Positions 42,301 to 57,300 of a stretch of 64,000 nt of DNA are shown here, piece by piece. A model generated the notes under the pieces. That model searched no databases. It was not told the origin of the DNA and saw only the letters and a program-made list of their open reading frames with translations. The first letter of the stretch is position 1, and the number at the start of each line of letters is the position of its first letter. Source of the DNA: Physella acuta (taxonomy: Eukaryota; Mollusca; Gastropoda; Physidae); the NCBI RefSeq assembly GCF_028476545.1, contig NW_026732379.1, forward strand, positions 127,001 to 191,000, read 5' to 3'. Position numbers and translations under genes: made by a program.

Positions 42301-45300
42301 ATCTCTTGAGTACGGGGATTGTACCTGAAATAGGGGGAAAATGGTTACATACTGTGGGATTGGGTTCTCACATGAGAGTATGTAAAAGTAAAGTTTCCTT
42401 GATTGTACCTGAAATTGGGGGGAAAATTGTTACATACTGTGGGATTGGGTTCTCACATGAGAGTATGTAGAACAGTGGTTCCCAACCTTTTTCGAGTGGC
42501 GACCCCCTTTTATAAAAATTAAGTGACCCGCGACCCCCATAGAATTAAAAAGCCGAAATTAGTATGGAAATTAATAAGCACTAAAATAAGATTTTCTAGT
42601 AGACTTTGAATATGAACTACTCTTGATAACTGTTTTAATAGCATGAGTAAAATAGCATACTATTCACTAAACCTTCGTGGTTAAGTTTTTAATTTAAAAA
42701 AAAAAAGTTGTTAACGCCAACCTATGTCATTATAATTATCTTAATTTTGTTTTTAATCGAAGAATAGTGTTGAAAATATATTTTCGAAAAGTCAATCAAT
42801 TTTACGTTTGGGTATGAATGGTGAATACTACACCAAAATTGTGTCTGCAGTTTTTCATCTTACACGGAATCATTCTGCAAATCAAAGAATTCATCTTGTA
42901 ATTCATCGGGAATGCTGGCAACATCAAGGGGAGAAGAGAATGGGTAATGCGTAAATGCATATTCTTCTTTTTTCAGCTCAGAGAAATAGCGATACAGTTC
43001 ATTTTCAAGAGATTCAAGATGCCCAGAAATCGCTTCTTTCAAAATTTTAATTATCTCACAATCAGATTCATCTACCACACCGCAGAGTTTCTCAAATTTA
43101 CAATATTTCCAAGATTAGTTTTCTTTACCGATTTTGCAGCTTTGATAAAAATGCCCCGAGATTATCATGGAAAGTTATAATATTCGTTCATTTTCCCTGA
43201 AGCTTCAGGTTAAACTTATGTTCGAACATATCTGCTAGGTTTGATACTCTCTCCAACCACTCTATGTCGTTTTAAGTATACCAAAAAGTCTTGTTTCCTT
43301 TGCACTCCCAAGAACAATTTGATTTCAGATTTCAATTCAAAAACACAATTTACAACATTTCGTTTGACAGCCAGCGTACTGTAGTGTAGAAGAGCAGAAC
43401 CTCGTGATCTATATTAATGTTTTTGCTCAGTTCTTTGATGCTCCAGATTTTATATAATTTACGACTTATACTAGCAATGGACTCTTGATGTTGATTGGTT
43501 AGGGCAGTGGTTAGGGAGCTAAATCTTTTCTGTTTTCTGAAAGCCCGATTTTGAGCTAAACATAGATGGAGCACCATCCTTACAAACCCCACAGCCATTC
43601 TAACCCATTTTAATCATCCAGTTTCAAAAAATGTATTTATTTTCTCCATGCTATCTTCACAAAAGAGCAACTCTTTTATCTTTGCTATCATCCGCATGAA
43701 TATAGACACAGACCAGCAACTGCGAACACGAACTCACGTCTGTTGATTTATCATCTTGAAAAGCAAACAATGGTGAAAGCTTAATTTCAATAAAAATGTG
43801 TTATTTAACATTTACGTACATGCAGCGTTTGATGAGATTTTCTCCTATTGTTTTTTTTTTTGCTTGGCATTTTCTATCGCGGCTTTATTTGATGCACTAA
43901 TGCTGGTGAAAACTTCCTGTTCGATCAAGTCTCTGGCGTTTGCAACTAGCTCCTTATCGACGAAAGAACTCCATATATTTTTTGGTGTGTTCCGAATGAC
44001 TCGTCTCAAATGACGTTTTAGTTTTGAAAATTTCATAGATTCATGACTGAGAACAACTTTGTACAGTGCGCTTTGTTTCTTCTCTTTTACATTTCCAGTG
44101 ATGTTAATGAAGCCGAATTTAAAAAATTCTTCTAAATATTTATGTTTTGTTTCAAATTACTAAGGTTTAGTATATCAGTTGGCGACCCCCGAGAAAGACC
44201 TTCGCGACCCCCAGGGGGGTCGCGACCCCCAGGTTGGGAACCCGTGATGTAGAAGTAAAGTTTCCTTTCAAACCTGACTGTCTATAGGGCAAGTGAAGTA
44301 GAGTTCACTTGTTTCTATGTGGTCAGCACTATGCCCAGATGCCTTTACTTTTCCCTAATGAGTTGGGTGGACTCAAGGGTCTACTGACTTGAACCAGGAT
44401 TCGAACTCGAGACTTACGGGTTAGGAGTCCAGTTCTCTACCGCTAAACCATTCCGTATGAGTAGGTTTTTTTATGAGATATTTTCATGAAGAAAATTTTG
44501 TTAGTAGTATGTTAGTATTTGGTGTATTTTTCTGACGGGAACAAAAATAAAGAAAAAGAAGTTTCATGATAGTCAATTGTTCAATAGTGAGATACAAGTC
44601 ACATGTGAGAGTATGAACAATAAAAGCTGATAAAATAAAAACCACGACTCACCCCCATAGGACATCGTAGACGGGGTCCAGACAAACAGCCTGGTTGCTA
44701 AGGTTCTCCTGCTCCTCCCCTGTAAAGCTGCGATAACGGAAAAAATAAAACCTTCTTAAAACACAGAAACAGTTTATCCTGAGGTTAAGTTAGTTAGCTT
44801 ACATTTGAGACTTCCTACAACCTGATGCAAATAATTTTTATGTTGAAACTGAACTCTTGCTAAAAAGAATTTTAAATTGGAAATAAAAATAAAATATTGG
44901 AAATAAAAAAAATCTATGTAATATTAATATTACAAGTCTTTTTCTTTTTTTTCATGAAAATTCATTTAAATAAGTCTTAAATTTTAGTGGGTTTTTTTTT
45001 CATTTTGTTTCATAAAAAAATGTATTTTAAAAGTAAAAAATATGTATGCCATTTTATAGAAAATCTCAAAACTGAGCAGTAACACATTGAGAAAAATGCT
45101 ATTTTTAAAACATAGCACAATCAAATATATTAATACAGATGTAATGTGTAAGACTCTAAGAGTGAACATTTGAGATAAAATATCGTAACTTAAACAGTAC
45201 AGTGTAAGAATGAAGCAGGCACCATTACCTCTTACAGTTGCCATCTGTTTTGCTGATCATCAGACATTTGATCAGCCCCACATTGTCTTCTCCCCTGGGG

Positions 45301-48300
45301 ATAAGTCCTGAAACAAAGATGTTTTGAGGTTTGAATTAACTGTAAAAGAAATAGTGATGTGGAAAAAATGCTGAGAGGAAAAATATTCTTAGTGTATAGA
45401 TAGACATGTCAAAATTTGGTTACTTCACATAAGTTTGAAATAATGCAGTGACACTTTTAAACTGCAATCAGGTTTGAATATTTTGTAGTATTTTACTAGT
45501 CTCCCCTAAACAATGGCAAAATAGTATTTTTAAAATTCTCTTTCACAAACAATACCAAGAAACTTTTTAATATATTGCATAGTATTTTGAAATTACCCCT
45601 TTCTAAGGCAAATTTTAAAAAAACTTGTTTTTAACACCACTCTAAATAAAGCAATAATATCACAATTTTCTAATTGCCTCATTCAAAGTATACCTGTGTA
45701 TAATAAAAACCCACCTATACAAGTCTTGCTGGCAAAGATATTTGATCTACTGAGGGTGTGAGCATTGATAAGAGACTCGTCTATCCTCATCATAGTCTGG
45801 TCTCCACTGGCACCTATCCAGGTAGCCCTGCGGCCATACTTGGCACCTGAAGTAAAACAAGGTTACACACCAGTTATTAAAATATATCCACTGTGTTGTG
45901 TATGTTTCTAAGTAATTTATTAAAAACATTTTTATACACTAATCATTTGTGATAAATTACTACAGTAAGCCTTTTTATTAAAAATAAATTCATGTGACAG
46001 GAATTTCTGTTAAGTTGAATATATAAAAACAGATATTTTGAGTACTAAATTTATAAATTCATAGAGCTCACAGTAAAAGCAGTAACTTGAGTACATGTTA
46101 GATAGCCAATTAATGTATTCCACACTAAATCTATTTAGTTATTCCATACTAATAAGTTAGGTAGAGTCAAATTATGACAACAAATACATACCAACACCTG
46201 GGACGGGACCTGGAATGCTGAACCACGGCCCATTCTTGCTTTTCACAGGTGACTCATCCAGACCATTTCTACCTAAAGCACCTTTCTGGAAGTGTTTAAT
46301 ATGAAACATCTATATAAACACCTTAGCATTATGTGTCAGCTTAGCCTATTGAAATACAAGTAAAATTACTATTTTCTATTTATAAAAGTCTTTTATTAAA
46401 AGTTCAGTTTTTTTAAATTAGTTTTTTTTTTTAAATTATTTTTTTTTTAATTTAATTAAATCCTCAATTAATTTATGTTAATTAATCCTCAATTAAAATT
46501 TTAATCTGGAACTATCTACAACAGCCAATATTATTAGGTTAAAAAAACATGAACAAATGCTTGTTTAAATATTAACCTGATGGTCTCCACAGGTGAGGAT
46601 CTGGCCATTGGACAAAAGGAAAACAGAGTGGTGACTTCCTGCTGCTACCATAGTTACGGGTGAAGGAAGGGGAACTTTGGTTGGACGACCTCTGGGATAG
46701 TTAAAAAAAAACATAAGAGTGAGTACAATCAGCTATCAAAACTATCATAAAGCTATACACATGCTTCAAGTAAATTTTAAATTTAAATCATGAAAATAAG
46801 TATGTGAGGAATAAGATAAATGTACCTAATTTTGGTGTCACCCAGGCCTAGTTGACCATTGTTGTTGCTGCCAAAGGCATAAACATCTCCATTTTGTAGT
46901 AGAACAACTGTATAAGAGAGAAAAAAATGGAGTGCAAAAATTGACAAAATTTTTGGTTTGTTATCAAAATAATGTATGTTAAATTTTGTGCTATGGACTG
47001 GTTGCTGAACCTCAACACAAAACCTAATTTAAATATCAGAAAGCACTTTGAGATCAGCCATTTTTGTAGTAAGTTAAAAAGACTAAAACACAACATAAAA
47101 TTTCTGATACAGAAGATTAAGCCGGAGAAATATTTAAAACTCATGACTTGAATTACTGGTTAGAATTTGTTAAGTTATGAGGTAAAACCCAGGCTAGAGA
47201 GACTAATTGCAGAGATCAAGTCCTAGCAGTAAATAAACCATAATCTAGTCAACTTATTGCAGTGTGTGATCTAGTCCTAGCAGTAAATAAACCATAATCT
47301 AGTCAACTTATTGCAGTGTGTGATCTAGTCCTAGCAGTAAATAAACCATAATCTAGTCAACTTATTGCAGTGTGTGATCTAGTCCTAGCAGTAAATAAAC
47401 CATAATCTAGTCAACTTATTGCAGTGTGTGATCTAGTCCTAGCAGTAAATAAACCATAATCTAGTCAACTTATTGCAGTGTGTGATCTAGTCCTAGCAGT
47501 AAATAAACCATAATCTAGTCAACTTATTGCAGTGTGTGATCTAGTCCTAGTAGTAAATTAACCATAATCTAGTCAACTTATTGCAGTGTGTGATCTAGTC
47601 CTAGCAGTAAATAAACCATAATCTAGTCAACTTATTGCAGTGTGTGATCTAGTCCTAGTAGTAAATTAACCATAATCTAGTCAACTTATTGCAGTGTGTG
47701 ATCTAGTCCTAGCAGTAAATAAACCATAATCTAGTCAACTTATTGCAGTGTGTGATCTAGTCCTAGTAGTAAATTAACCATAATCTAGTCAACTTATTGC
47801 AGTGTGTGATCTAGTCCTAGCAGTAAATAAACCATAATCTAGTCAACCTATTGCAGTGTGTGATCTAGTCCTAGCAGTAAATAAACCATAATCTAGTCAA
47901 CCTATTGCAGTGTGTGATCTAGTCCTAGTAGTAAATAAACCATTATCTAGTCAACTTATTGCAGTGTGTGATCTAGTCCTAGCAGTAAATAAACCATAAT
48001 CTAGTCAACTTATTGCAGTGTGTGATCTAGTCCTAGTAGTAAATTAACCATAATCTAGTCAACTTATTGCAGTGTGTGATCTAGTCCTAGTAGTAAATTA
48101 ACCATAATCTAGTCAACTTATTGCAGTGTGTGATCTAGTCCTAGCAGTAAATAAACCATAATCTAGTCAACTTATTGCAGTGTGTGATCTAGTCCTAGCA
48201 GTAAATAAACCATAATCTAGTCAACTTATTGCAGTGTGTGATCTAGTCCTAGCAGTAAATTAACCATAATCTAGTCAACTTATTGCAGTGTGTGATCTAG

Positions 48301-51300
48301 TCCTAGCAGTAAATAAACCATAATCTAGTCAACTTATTGCAGTGTGTGATCTAGTCCTAGCAGTAAATTAACCATAATCTAGTAAACTTATTGCAGTGTG
48401 TGATCTAGTCCTAGCAGTAAATTAATCATAATCTAGTCAACTTATTGCAGTGTATGATCTAGTCCTTGCAGTAAATAAACCAAAATCTAGTCAACTTATT
48501 GCAGTGTGTGATCTAGTCCTAGCAGTAAATAAACCATAATCTAATAAACTTATTGCAGTGTGTGGTCTAGTCCTAGCAGTAAATAACCATAATCTAATAA
48601 ACTTATTGCAGTGTGTGGTCTAGTCCTAGCAGTAAATAAACCATAATCTAGTCAACCTATTGCAGTGTGTGATCTAGTCCTAGCAGTAAATAAACCATAA
48701 TCTAGTCAACTTATTGCAGTGTGTGATCTAGTCCTAGCAGTAAATAAACCATAATCTAGTCAACTTATTGCAGTGTGTGATCTAGTCCTAGCAGTAAATA
48801 AACCATAATCTAGTCAACTTATTGCAGTGTGTGATCTAGTCCTAGCAGTAAATAAACCATAATCTAGTCAACTTATTGCAGTGTGTGATCTAGTCCTAGC
48901 AGTAAATAAACCATAATCTAGTCAACTTATTGCAGTGTGTGATCTAGTCCTAGCAGTAAATAAACCATAATCTAGTCAACTTATTGCAGTGTGTGATCTA
49001 GTCCTAGTAGTAAATTAACCATAATCTAGTCAACTTATTGCAGTGTGTGATCTAGTCCTAGCAGTAAATAAACCATAATCTAGTCAACTTATTGCAGTGT
49101 GTGATCTAGTCCTAGCAGTAAATAAACCATAATCTAGTCAACTTATTGCAGTGTGTGATCTAGTCCTAGTAGTAAATTAACCATAATCTAGTCAACTTAT
49201 TGCAGTGTGTGATCTAGTCCTAGCAGTAAATAAACCATAATCTAGTCAACTTATTGCAGTGTGTGATCTAGTCCTAGTAGTAAATTAACCATAATCTAGT
49301 CAACTTATTGCAGTGTGTGATCTAGTCCTAGCAGTAAATAAACCATAATCTAGTCAACCTATTGCAGTGTGTGATCTAGTCCTAGCAGTAAATAAACCAT
49401 AATCTAGTCAACCTATTGCAGTGTGTGATCTAGTCCTAGTAGTAAATAAACCATTATCTAGTCAACTTATTGCAGTGTGTGATCTAGTCCTAGCAGTAAA
49501 TAAACCATAATCTAGTCAACTTATTGCAGTGTGTGATCTAGTCCTAGTAGTAAATTAACCATAATCTAGTCAACTTATTGCAGTGTGTGATCTAGTCCTA
49601 GTAGTTAATTAACCATAATCTAGTCAACTTATTGCAGTGTGTGATCTAGTCCTAGCAGTAAATAAACCATAATCTAGTCAACTTATTGCAGTGTGTGATC
49701 TAGTCCTAGCAGTAAATAAACCATAATCTAGTCAACTTATTGCAGTGTGTGATCTAGTCCTAGCAGTAAATTAACCATAATCTAGTCAACTTATTGCAGT
49801 GTGTGATCTAGTCCTAGCAGTAAATAAACCATAATCTAGTCAACTTATTGCAGTGTGTGATCTAGTCCTAGCAGTAAATTAACCATAATCTAGTAAACTT
49901 ATTGCAGTGTGTGATCTAGTCCTAGCAGTAAATTAATCATAATCTAGTCAACTTATTGCAGTGTATGATCTAGTCCTTGCAGTAAATAAACCAAAATCTA
50001 GTCAACTTATTGCAGTGTGTGATCTAGTCCTAGCAGTAAATAAACCATAATCTAATAAACTTATTGCAGTGTGTGGTCTAGTCCTAGCAGTAAATAACCA
50101 TAATCTAATAAACTTATTGCAGTGTGTGGTCTAGTCCTAGCAGTAAATAAACCATAATCCAGTCAACCTATTGCAGTGTGTGATCTAGTCCTAGCAGTAA
50201 ATAAACCATAATCTAGTCAACTTATTGCAGTGTGTGATCTAGTCCTAGCAGTAAATAAACCATAATCTAGTCAACTTATTGCAGTGTGTGATCTAGTCCT
50301 AGCAGTAAATAAACCATAATCTAGTCAACTTATTGCAGTGTGTGATCTAGTCCTAGCAGTAAATAAACCATAATCTAGTCAACTTATTGCAGTGTGTGAT
50401 CTAGTCCTAGTAGTAAATTAACCATAATCTAGTCAACTTATTGCAGTGTGTGATCTAGTCCTAGCAGTAAATAAACCATAATCTAGTCAACTTATTGCAG
50501 TGTGTGATCTAGTCCTAGCAGTAAATAAACCATAATCTAGTCAACTTATTGCAGTGTGTGATCTAGTCCTAGTAGTAAATTAACCATAATCTAGTCAACT
50601 TATTGCAGTGTGTGATCTAGTCCTAGCAGTAAATAAACCATAATCTAGTCAACTTATTGCAGTGTGTGATCTAGTCCTAGTAGTAAATTAACCATAATCT
50701 AGTCAACTTATTGCAGTGTGTGATCTAGTCCTAGCAGTAAATAAACCATAATCTAGTCAACCTATTGCAGTGTGTGATCTAGTCCTAGCAGTAAATAAAC
50801 CATAATCTAGTCAACCTATTGCAGTGTGTGATCTAGTCCTAGTAGTAAATAAACCATTATCTAGTCAACTTATTGCAGTGTGTGATCTAGTCCTAGCAGT
50901 AAATAAACCATAATCTAGTCAACTTATTGCAGTGTGTGATCTAGTCCTAGTAGTAAATTAACCATAATCTAGTCAACTTATTGCAGTGTGTGATCTAGTC
51001 CTAGTAGTTAATTAACCATAATCTAGTCAACTTATTGCAGTGTGTGATCTAGTCCTAGCAGTAAATAAACCATAATCTAGTCAACTTATTGCAGTGTGTG
51101 ATCTAGTCCTAGCAGTAAATAAACCATAATCTAGTCAACTTATTGCAGTGTGTGATCTAGTCCTAGCAGTAAATTAACCATAATCTAGTCAACTTATTGC
51201 AGTGTGTGATCTAGTCCTAGCAGTAAATAAACCATAATCTAGTCAACTTATTGCAGTGTGTGATCTAGTCCTAGCAGTAAATTAACCATAATCTAGTAAA

Positions 51301-54300
51301 CTTATTGCAGTGTGTGATCTAGTCCTAGCAGTAAATTAATCATAATCTAGTCAACTTATTGCAGTGTATGATCTAGTCCTTGCAGTAAATAAACCATAAT
51401 CTAGTCAACTTATTGCAGTGTGTGATCTAGTCCTAGCAGTAAATAAACCATAATCTAATAAACTTATTGCAGTGTGTGGTCTAGTCCTAGCAGTAAATAA
51501 CCATAATCTAATAAACTTATTGCAGTGTGTGGTCTAGTCCTAGCAGTAAATAAACCATAATCTAGTCAACCTATTGCAGTGTGTGATCTAGTCCTAGCAG
51601 TAAATAAACCATAATCTAGTCAACCTATTGCAGTGTGTGATCTAGTCCTAGCAGTAAATAAACCATAATCTAGTCAACTTATTGCAGTGTGTGATCTAGT
51701 CCTAGTAGTAAATTAACCATAATCTAGTCAACTTATTGCAGTGTGTGATCTAGTCCTAGTAGTTAATTAACCATAATCTAGTCAACTTATTGCAGTGTGT
51801 GATCTAGTCCTAGCAGTAAATAAACCATAATCTAGTCAACTTATTGCAGTGTGTGATCTAGTCCTAGCAGTAAATAAACCATAATCTAGTCAACTTATTG
51901 CAGTGTGTGATCTAGTCCTAGCAGTAAATTAACCATAATCTAGTCAACTTATTGCAGTGTGTGATCTAGTCCTAGCAGTAAATAAACCATAATCTAGTCA
52001 ACTTATTGCAGTGTGTGATCTAGTCCTAGCAGTAAATTAACCATAATCTAGTAAACTTATTGCAGTGTGTGATCTAGTCCTAGCAGTAAATTAATCATAA
52101 TCTAGTCAACTTATTGCAGTGTATGATCTAGTCCTTGCAGTAAATAAACCATAATCTAGTCAACTTATTGCAGTGTGTGATCTAGTCCTAGCAGTAAATA
52201 AACCATAATCTAATAAACTTATTGCAGTGTGTGGTCTAGTCCTAGCAGTAAATAACCATAATCTAATAAACTTATTGCAGTGTGTGGTCTAGTCCTAGCA
52301 GTAAATAAACCATAATCTAGTCAACCTATTGCAGTGTGTGATCTAGTCCTAGCAGTAAATAAACCATAATCTAGTCAACCTATTGCAGTGTGTGATCTAG
52401 TCCTAGCAGTAAATAAACCATAATCTAGTCAACTTATTGCAGTGTGTGATGTAGTCCTAGTAGTAAATCAACCATAATCTAGTCAACTTATTGCAGTGTG
52501 TGATCTAGTCCTAGCAGTAAATAACCCATTATCTAGTCAACTTATTGCATTGTGTGATCTAGTCCTAGCAGTAAATAAACCATAATCTAATAAACTTATT
52601 GCAGTGTGTGATCTAGTCCTAGCAGTAAATAAACCATAATCTAGTCAACCTATTGCAGTGTGTGATCTAGTCCTAGTAGTAAATTAACCATAATCTAGTC
52701 AACCTATTGCAGTGTGTGATCTAGTCCTAGTAGTAAATTAACCATAATCTAGTCAACTTATTGCAGTGTGTGATCTAGTCCTTGCAGTAAATAAACCATT
52801 ATCTAGTCAACATTGCATTGTGTGATCTAGTCCTAGCAGTAATAAACTAACTTACGTGTGTGGTGTAGACCAACTGCCACCTGCACTGCTGGACTGCTAG
52901 CCTCAATGATTGTCTCAGCAGGAGGGAGACTGACCAGCTTGGTCACTTCAGCTTCTGCTTCATTGGATCCCTCTGTAAACATTCAAACATACATCAGTTT
53001 ATTGCATGTATTTAAACTATCAATGTAGTACTATAAACAATTTTTAAAAATTTTAGACCATAAACTGTTACTTAACTTCTATAAGCCATGCAGTTAAAAC
53101 AGTGAAATGTATACACATTTGGTTTCATTTGTTTTTTTCTTCTACATACATATATATCTACGGCAGCAAAAAAGAGAACTATATGCAAGTTATTGTACCT
53201 CTGTTCTTTTTCTCTCTGGCAAGTTTCTGGGCTTGTCGAAGTTGTATCTTGTCATTTTTCTTTCCCAGAACATCCTTAAGCCTGCTGGGTTCTATGAAAA
53301 AAATACACACTCATCAATTGATAATAGAGTACAAAAAATTCATACACAATGTAATATGCCAGCGAAAAACTACAGAAAAATTTGAGTGCCAAGAACCACA
53401 GTGAGATGCATAATTTCATAAATAATTCAAGGCATTTCCCAGGAAGAAATTCAAAAATACAGTATGTCAAGTAATAAATTCTTGTAACAAAACCTAGTAT
53501 TAATTTTATTATAAAACATAACATTAATTTTCTTGATAACCCAATTCACACTTGTTTCCAGTTTGGGAAAATGGATCAAAAGAAAATCTTTTTAATTAAT
53601 AAACAAAATAAAGGAAATTGAAAAATGCGTCTTCCTACTGAAAAATAGGACTACCTTAAAAGTAAAAAAAATAAGAAATAGCATTGTTATTACAAAACAA
53701 AGCTGACCTTAAAAGTAATAAACTAATCTTACAGGTAAGGCTGAAGCCAATATTAAAATCTTCACAACCTGTACCAGTTTATTAATTTGAGGAGTAAATT
53801 TATCAGTAAACATCATACTAGTTCAAGGTTTACGTGACAGTCAACAGTCAGGCAGGGTGTCTACTTACGCATGACATCCAGAAGCCCACGCTCATCAAGC
53901 TCATTAATGCCCATCTTCTCCTCAGCGCAAACACGGCAGGCACCACATTCAGAGCAACCAGAGTCACCTGCACCACATCCACAGGGCCTACAAAATTTAA
54001 TCAAACAAACACCACTAAAATAAGAAGCAATATCATGGTAAGAAGTATGCTGCTTATAAATAAGGGGGAAGGGGGAAGAGAGACAATTACTTGTTATAAT
54101 TTATTTAAATAAAGGGAGATAATGTGAAAAAACAAGGTAAGCAACTCCTGCACAGGTACACCATGTTTTTTATAGATAGTGAAAATAATAAAGATAACAA
54201 CATCATAATTGTGCCATTAAACTTTGTGGGTTTTTTTTTTATGAAACCATCTCAAGTGAGAAAACAAGTATGAACCTGGTAACAATAACAGTGGCAATGT

Positions 54301-57300
54301 TTGAATAATTAATTCAGCTGGGTGTAGGAAAATAAAGATTATGTTTTGCTAAGTTGAGAGTAAAGTGCCCTTTAGGAACTGACATCATATAGGGCAAGAG
54401 AGGGAAAGTTGAGGGCTAGTACAATATAGTCTTTTATATTCCTAACATCATGTGTTTGGTAGAATTCCCCCTACCCCCTCTCAACAAACACAATAGACAT
54501 AGTAGTTCCCAAACATTTTAAACTTAGCAGTTCTCCAACATTAGGGCTTAGTTCTCTAATATCAGAAACTTCATAGTTCCACGAACACAATAGATTTGAT
54601 AGTTCCCCCACATCAAGTGCAAGGTAAGTTCCCTAACATCATGTACTTATAAGTTCCCCCAGCATCAGGCACAGGGTACCCCCCCCCCCCACCCCCACCC
54701 CACTCGATCAACATCACACACTTTGTAGTTTTATACAATCTCAATGTAACAAATGAAGAAGCAGCAAATTCTGTCCATTGCAAGATTGTGGGTTTTGGTC
54801 AGGGTAGAAAATACAAATCTCCCAACAGCTCTAAAGATCAAGCTGTGTGTTAATAAATAGTATCTTACATTCCAGGGTTCCTGTCTTTGCGTCCACTGTT
54901 GACACAGCTCACACCATAGCCTGTACACTCTTTACAGATTGAGCAGATCATGCACACCTCCTGCACCCATTTGTGTTTGCCTAAAGAAAGGGAGATAATT
55001 CGCAAAATTCATTTTTTAACTTATTTACTCCAAATAAATTTATCTTTATACCAGGGGAGAGAATAGGCAGAAATTTTAAAATGCTGATACTCTAAAATTG
55101 TTTAATTGATCAATTCAGGGCTTATATATGTTGAATAAACTGAATAAGTAGGAATAAACACTATTAATGTTTAAGCACCAAAGTTTTTTCATCTAAGCTG
55201 ATAATCATGTAAAACTTTTAGGCTAGTAAAGGAAATGTTTTAAATATATTTCAGGTACTTATCAACAAACATGTTTATTCTTCATATTAAATTTTCAATT
55301 TTCAGTTAGAAAAAAAACCAACTGATGTAAATTGTATAAATTGTAGTATTAGAATTTTTTACAAGTAAGGAATTCAAAACAAATATGTTTACACTTAAAC
55401 TAACAGTCACAGGTAATGGTTGTTTAAATCTTTACAATCATTTAACATTTTAATTTCCACAGATAATGAACTAGTTAGAATATTACTTTGGGAAAAAATA
55501 TTTAATAATTAAAGATAACATAACACAGGTGAACATGTGGCCACAACAGCTGCTACAGACCCATCAAACCATGTTTTGACATGTGTGTCAGACTGACAGT
55601 AACCACAGACATACCTGGAGGGCAAAGGTTATCATCTAGCTCTGTCTCCTCTTCATCCTCTGCCATGGTTATATTGTGACTCACTAGACAGGAGAGTTGA
55701 TAGTTATTATTAGAGAAAGTATTCACAGGTTTAACATCACTCTACTGTATTATGATTTAACGACTCATACATCAAAAACAAAAATTAATAAAACTGATAA
55801 ACTTCCTTGATAATTATTTCGCAAAATAAACACAACTACACATGTTTAAAATAAACAAAACTATACATCTTTAAAATTAAAAAAACTATACATCTTTATA
55901 AAGTCTGGAGTATAATATAAAATGTTACAGAAGACAACAGCACATAATAAAATGTTATCACTGGGGACCAGAAAATAAAGGTACACTATATACAGGAAAA
56001 AATCTGTTCTACATGATGATGGTTACATGGCAATGAAGTTTTAGTTGATAAATGAAGTGACTAGCATATAGACTGGGGAATAATACATGTTACACAAAAA
56101 TACATGATGAAAGTTACAGATCATCTGGGTTATAATAAAACAGTTACACAAATACTGTTGGGGTTGATAAAAAAGATACAAATCATTACAAGAAAATGAG
56201 GTAAAACAAGCATCAAGTCTGGGGTATAAATATTAACACAAATACAGTAATATGAATGTTATAGATGATTACTTGACAAAAGGTACAAATAATTACAAGA
56301 AAATGAGGGGAAACAAGCATCAAGTCTGGGGTATAAATATTAACACAAATACAGTAATATGAATGTTATAGATGATTACTTGACAAAAGGTACAAATAAT
56401 TACAAGAAAATGAGGGGAAACAAGCATCAAGTCTGGGGTATAAATATTAACACAAATACGGTCATATGAATGTTATAGACGATTACTTGACAAAAGGTTC
56501 AAATAATAACTAGAAAATGAAGGGTAACTAGCATCAATCTAGATTATAACATAAAAGTTACACAAATACTGTTGGGGATGATGAAAAAGTTACAAAAAAT
56601 TACAAGGCAGGTTATAATGTAAATTTTGCACAAATACTGTTGGGGATGATGAAAAAGTTACAAATAATTACAAGGCAAGTTATAATATGATACTGTTGAG
56701 GTTTGGTTTGGAAAAAGTTACAAATAATGACACAACAATGAAGTTTTAATTGATAAGAAAATGAAGGTACGCTAGTCTGGGTTATAAGATAAATGATACA
56801 CAAATACTGTCTGGGATGATGAAAAAGTTACAGATGATTACACAAAGATGACACAAGCAGATGGATGACACAGAATATTAGTTACAAGGCTGAAATTGTG
56901 AATACATGAAAAGTATAAATACAACATATAAGGTGCTTGTGTGTACGTACAGCAAGCAAACATTATTCACAATTATAGTAATGTTTACGTAAAACTAATA
57001 TACTGAAGCAAAACTAAAACTGTAAGTCTGGTGATGAATATATTATTAGATTTATTTAAATATATAAATCATCTTTAAAATATTCCTCAAAATATTTTTT
57101 CAAAGAATAAGGATAAAAATATCTTTGAATCAAAACTCCTGAGTTAATATTTGTTTATCCTTTGTTGTTTTGACTGCTTGATTTATTCATGTTAGGTAAA
57201 GCCAAGCTTAGCTGTAGACCAACAAGCAAGAGGGACACATGAATAACTCACAATCACTTTGAGCATCATCATCATCTATTGTAATGTCTCCCATACTCCT

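Noticed and set aside
47195-52850. Possible CRISPR-like array
   Set aside because: Units are contiguous 54-bp repeats without unique spacers, in a eukaryotic intron.
53102-53404. Two overlapping plus-strand frames of about 100 residues
   Set aside because: They run over exon 16 on the opposite strand and intron; low-complexity hydrophobic translation with no splice or family support.
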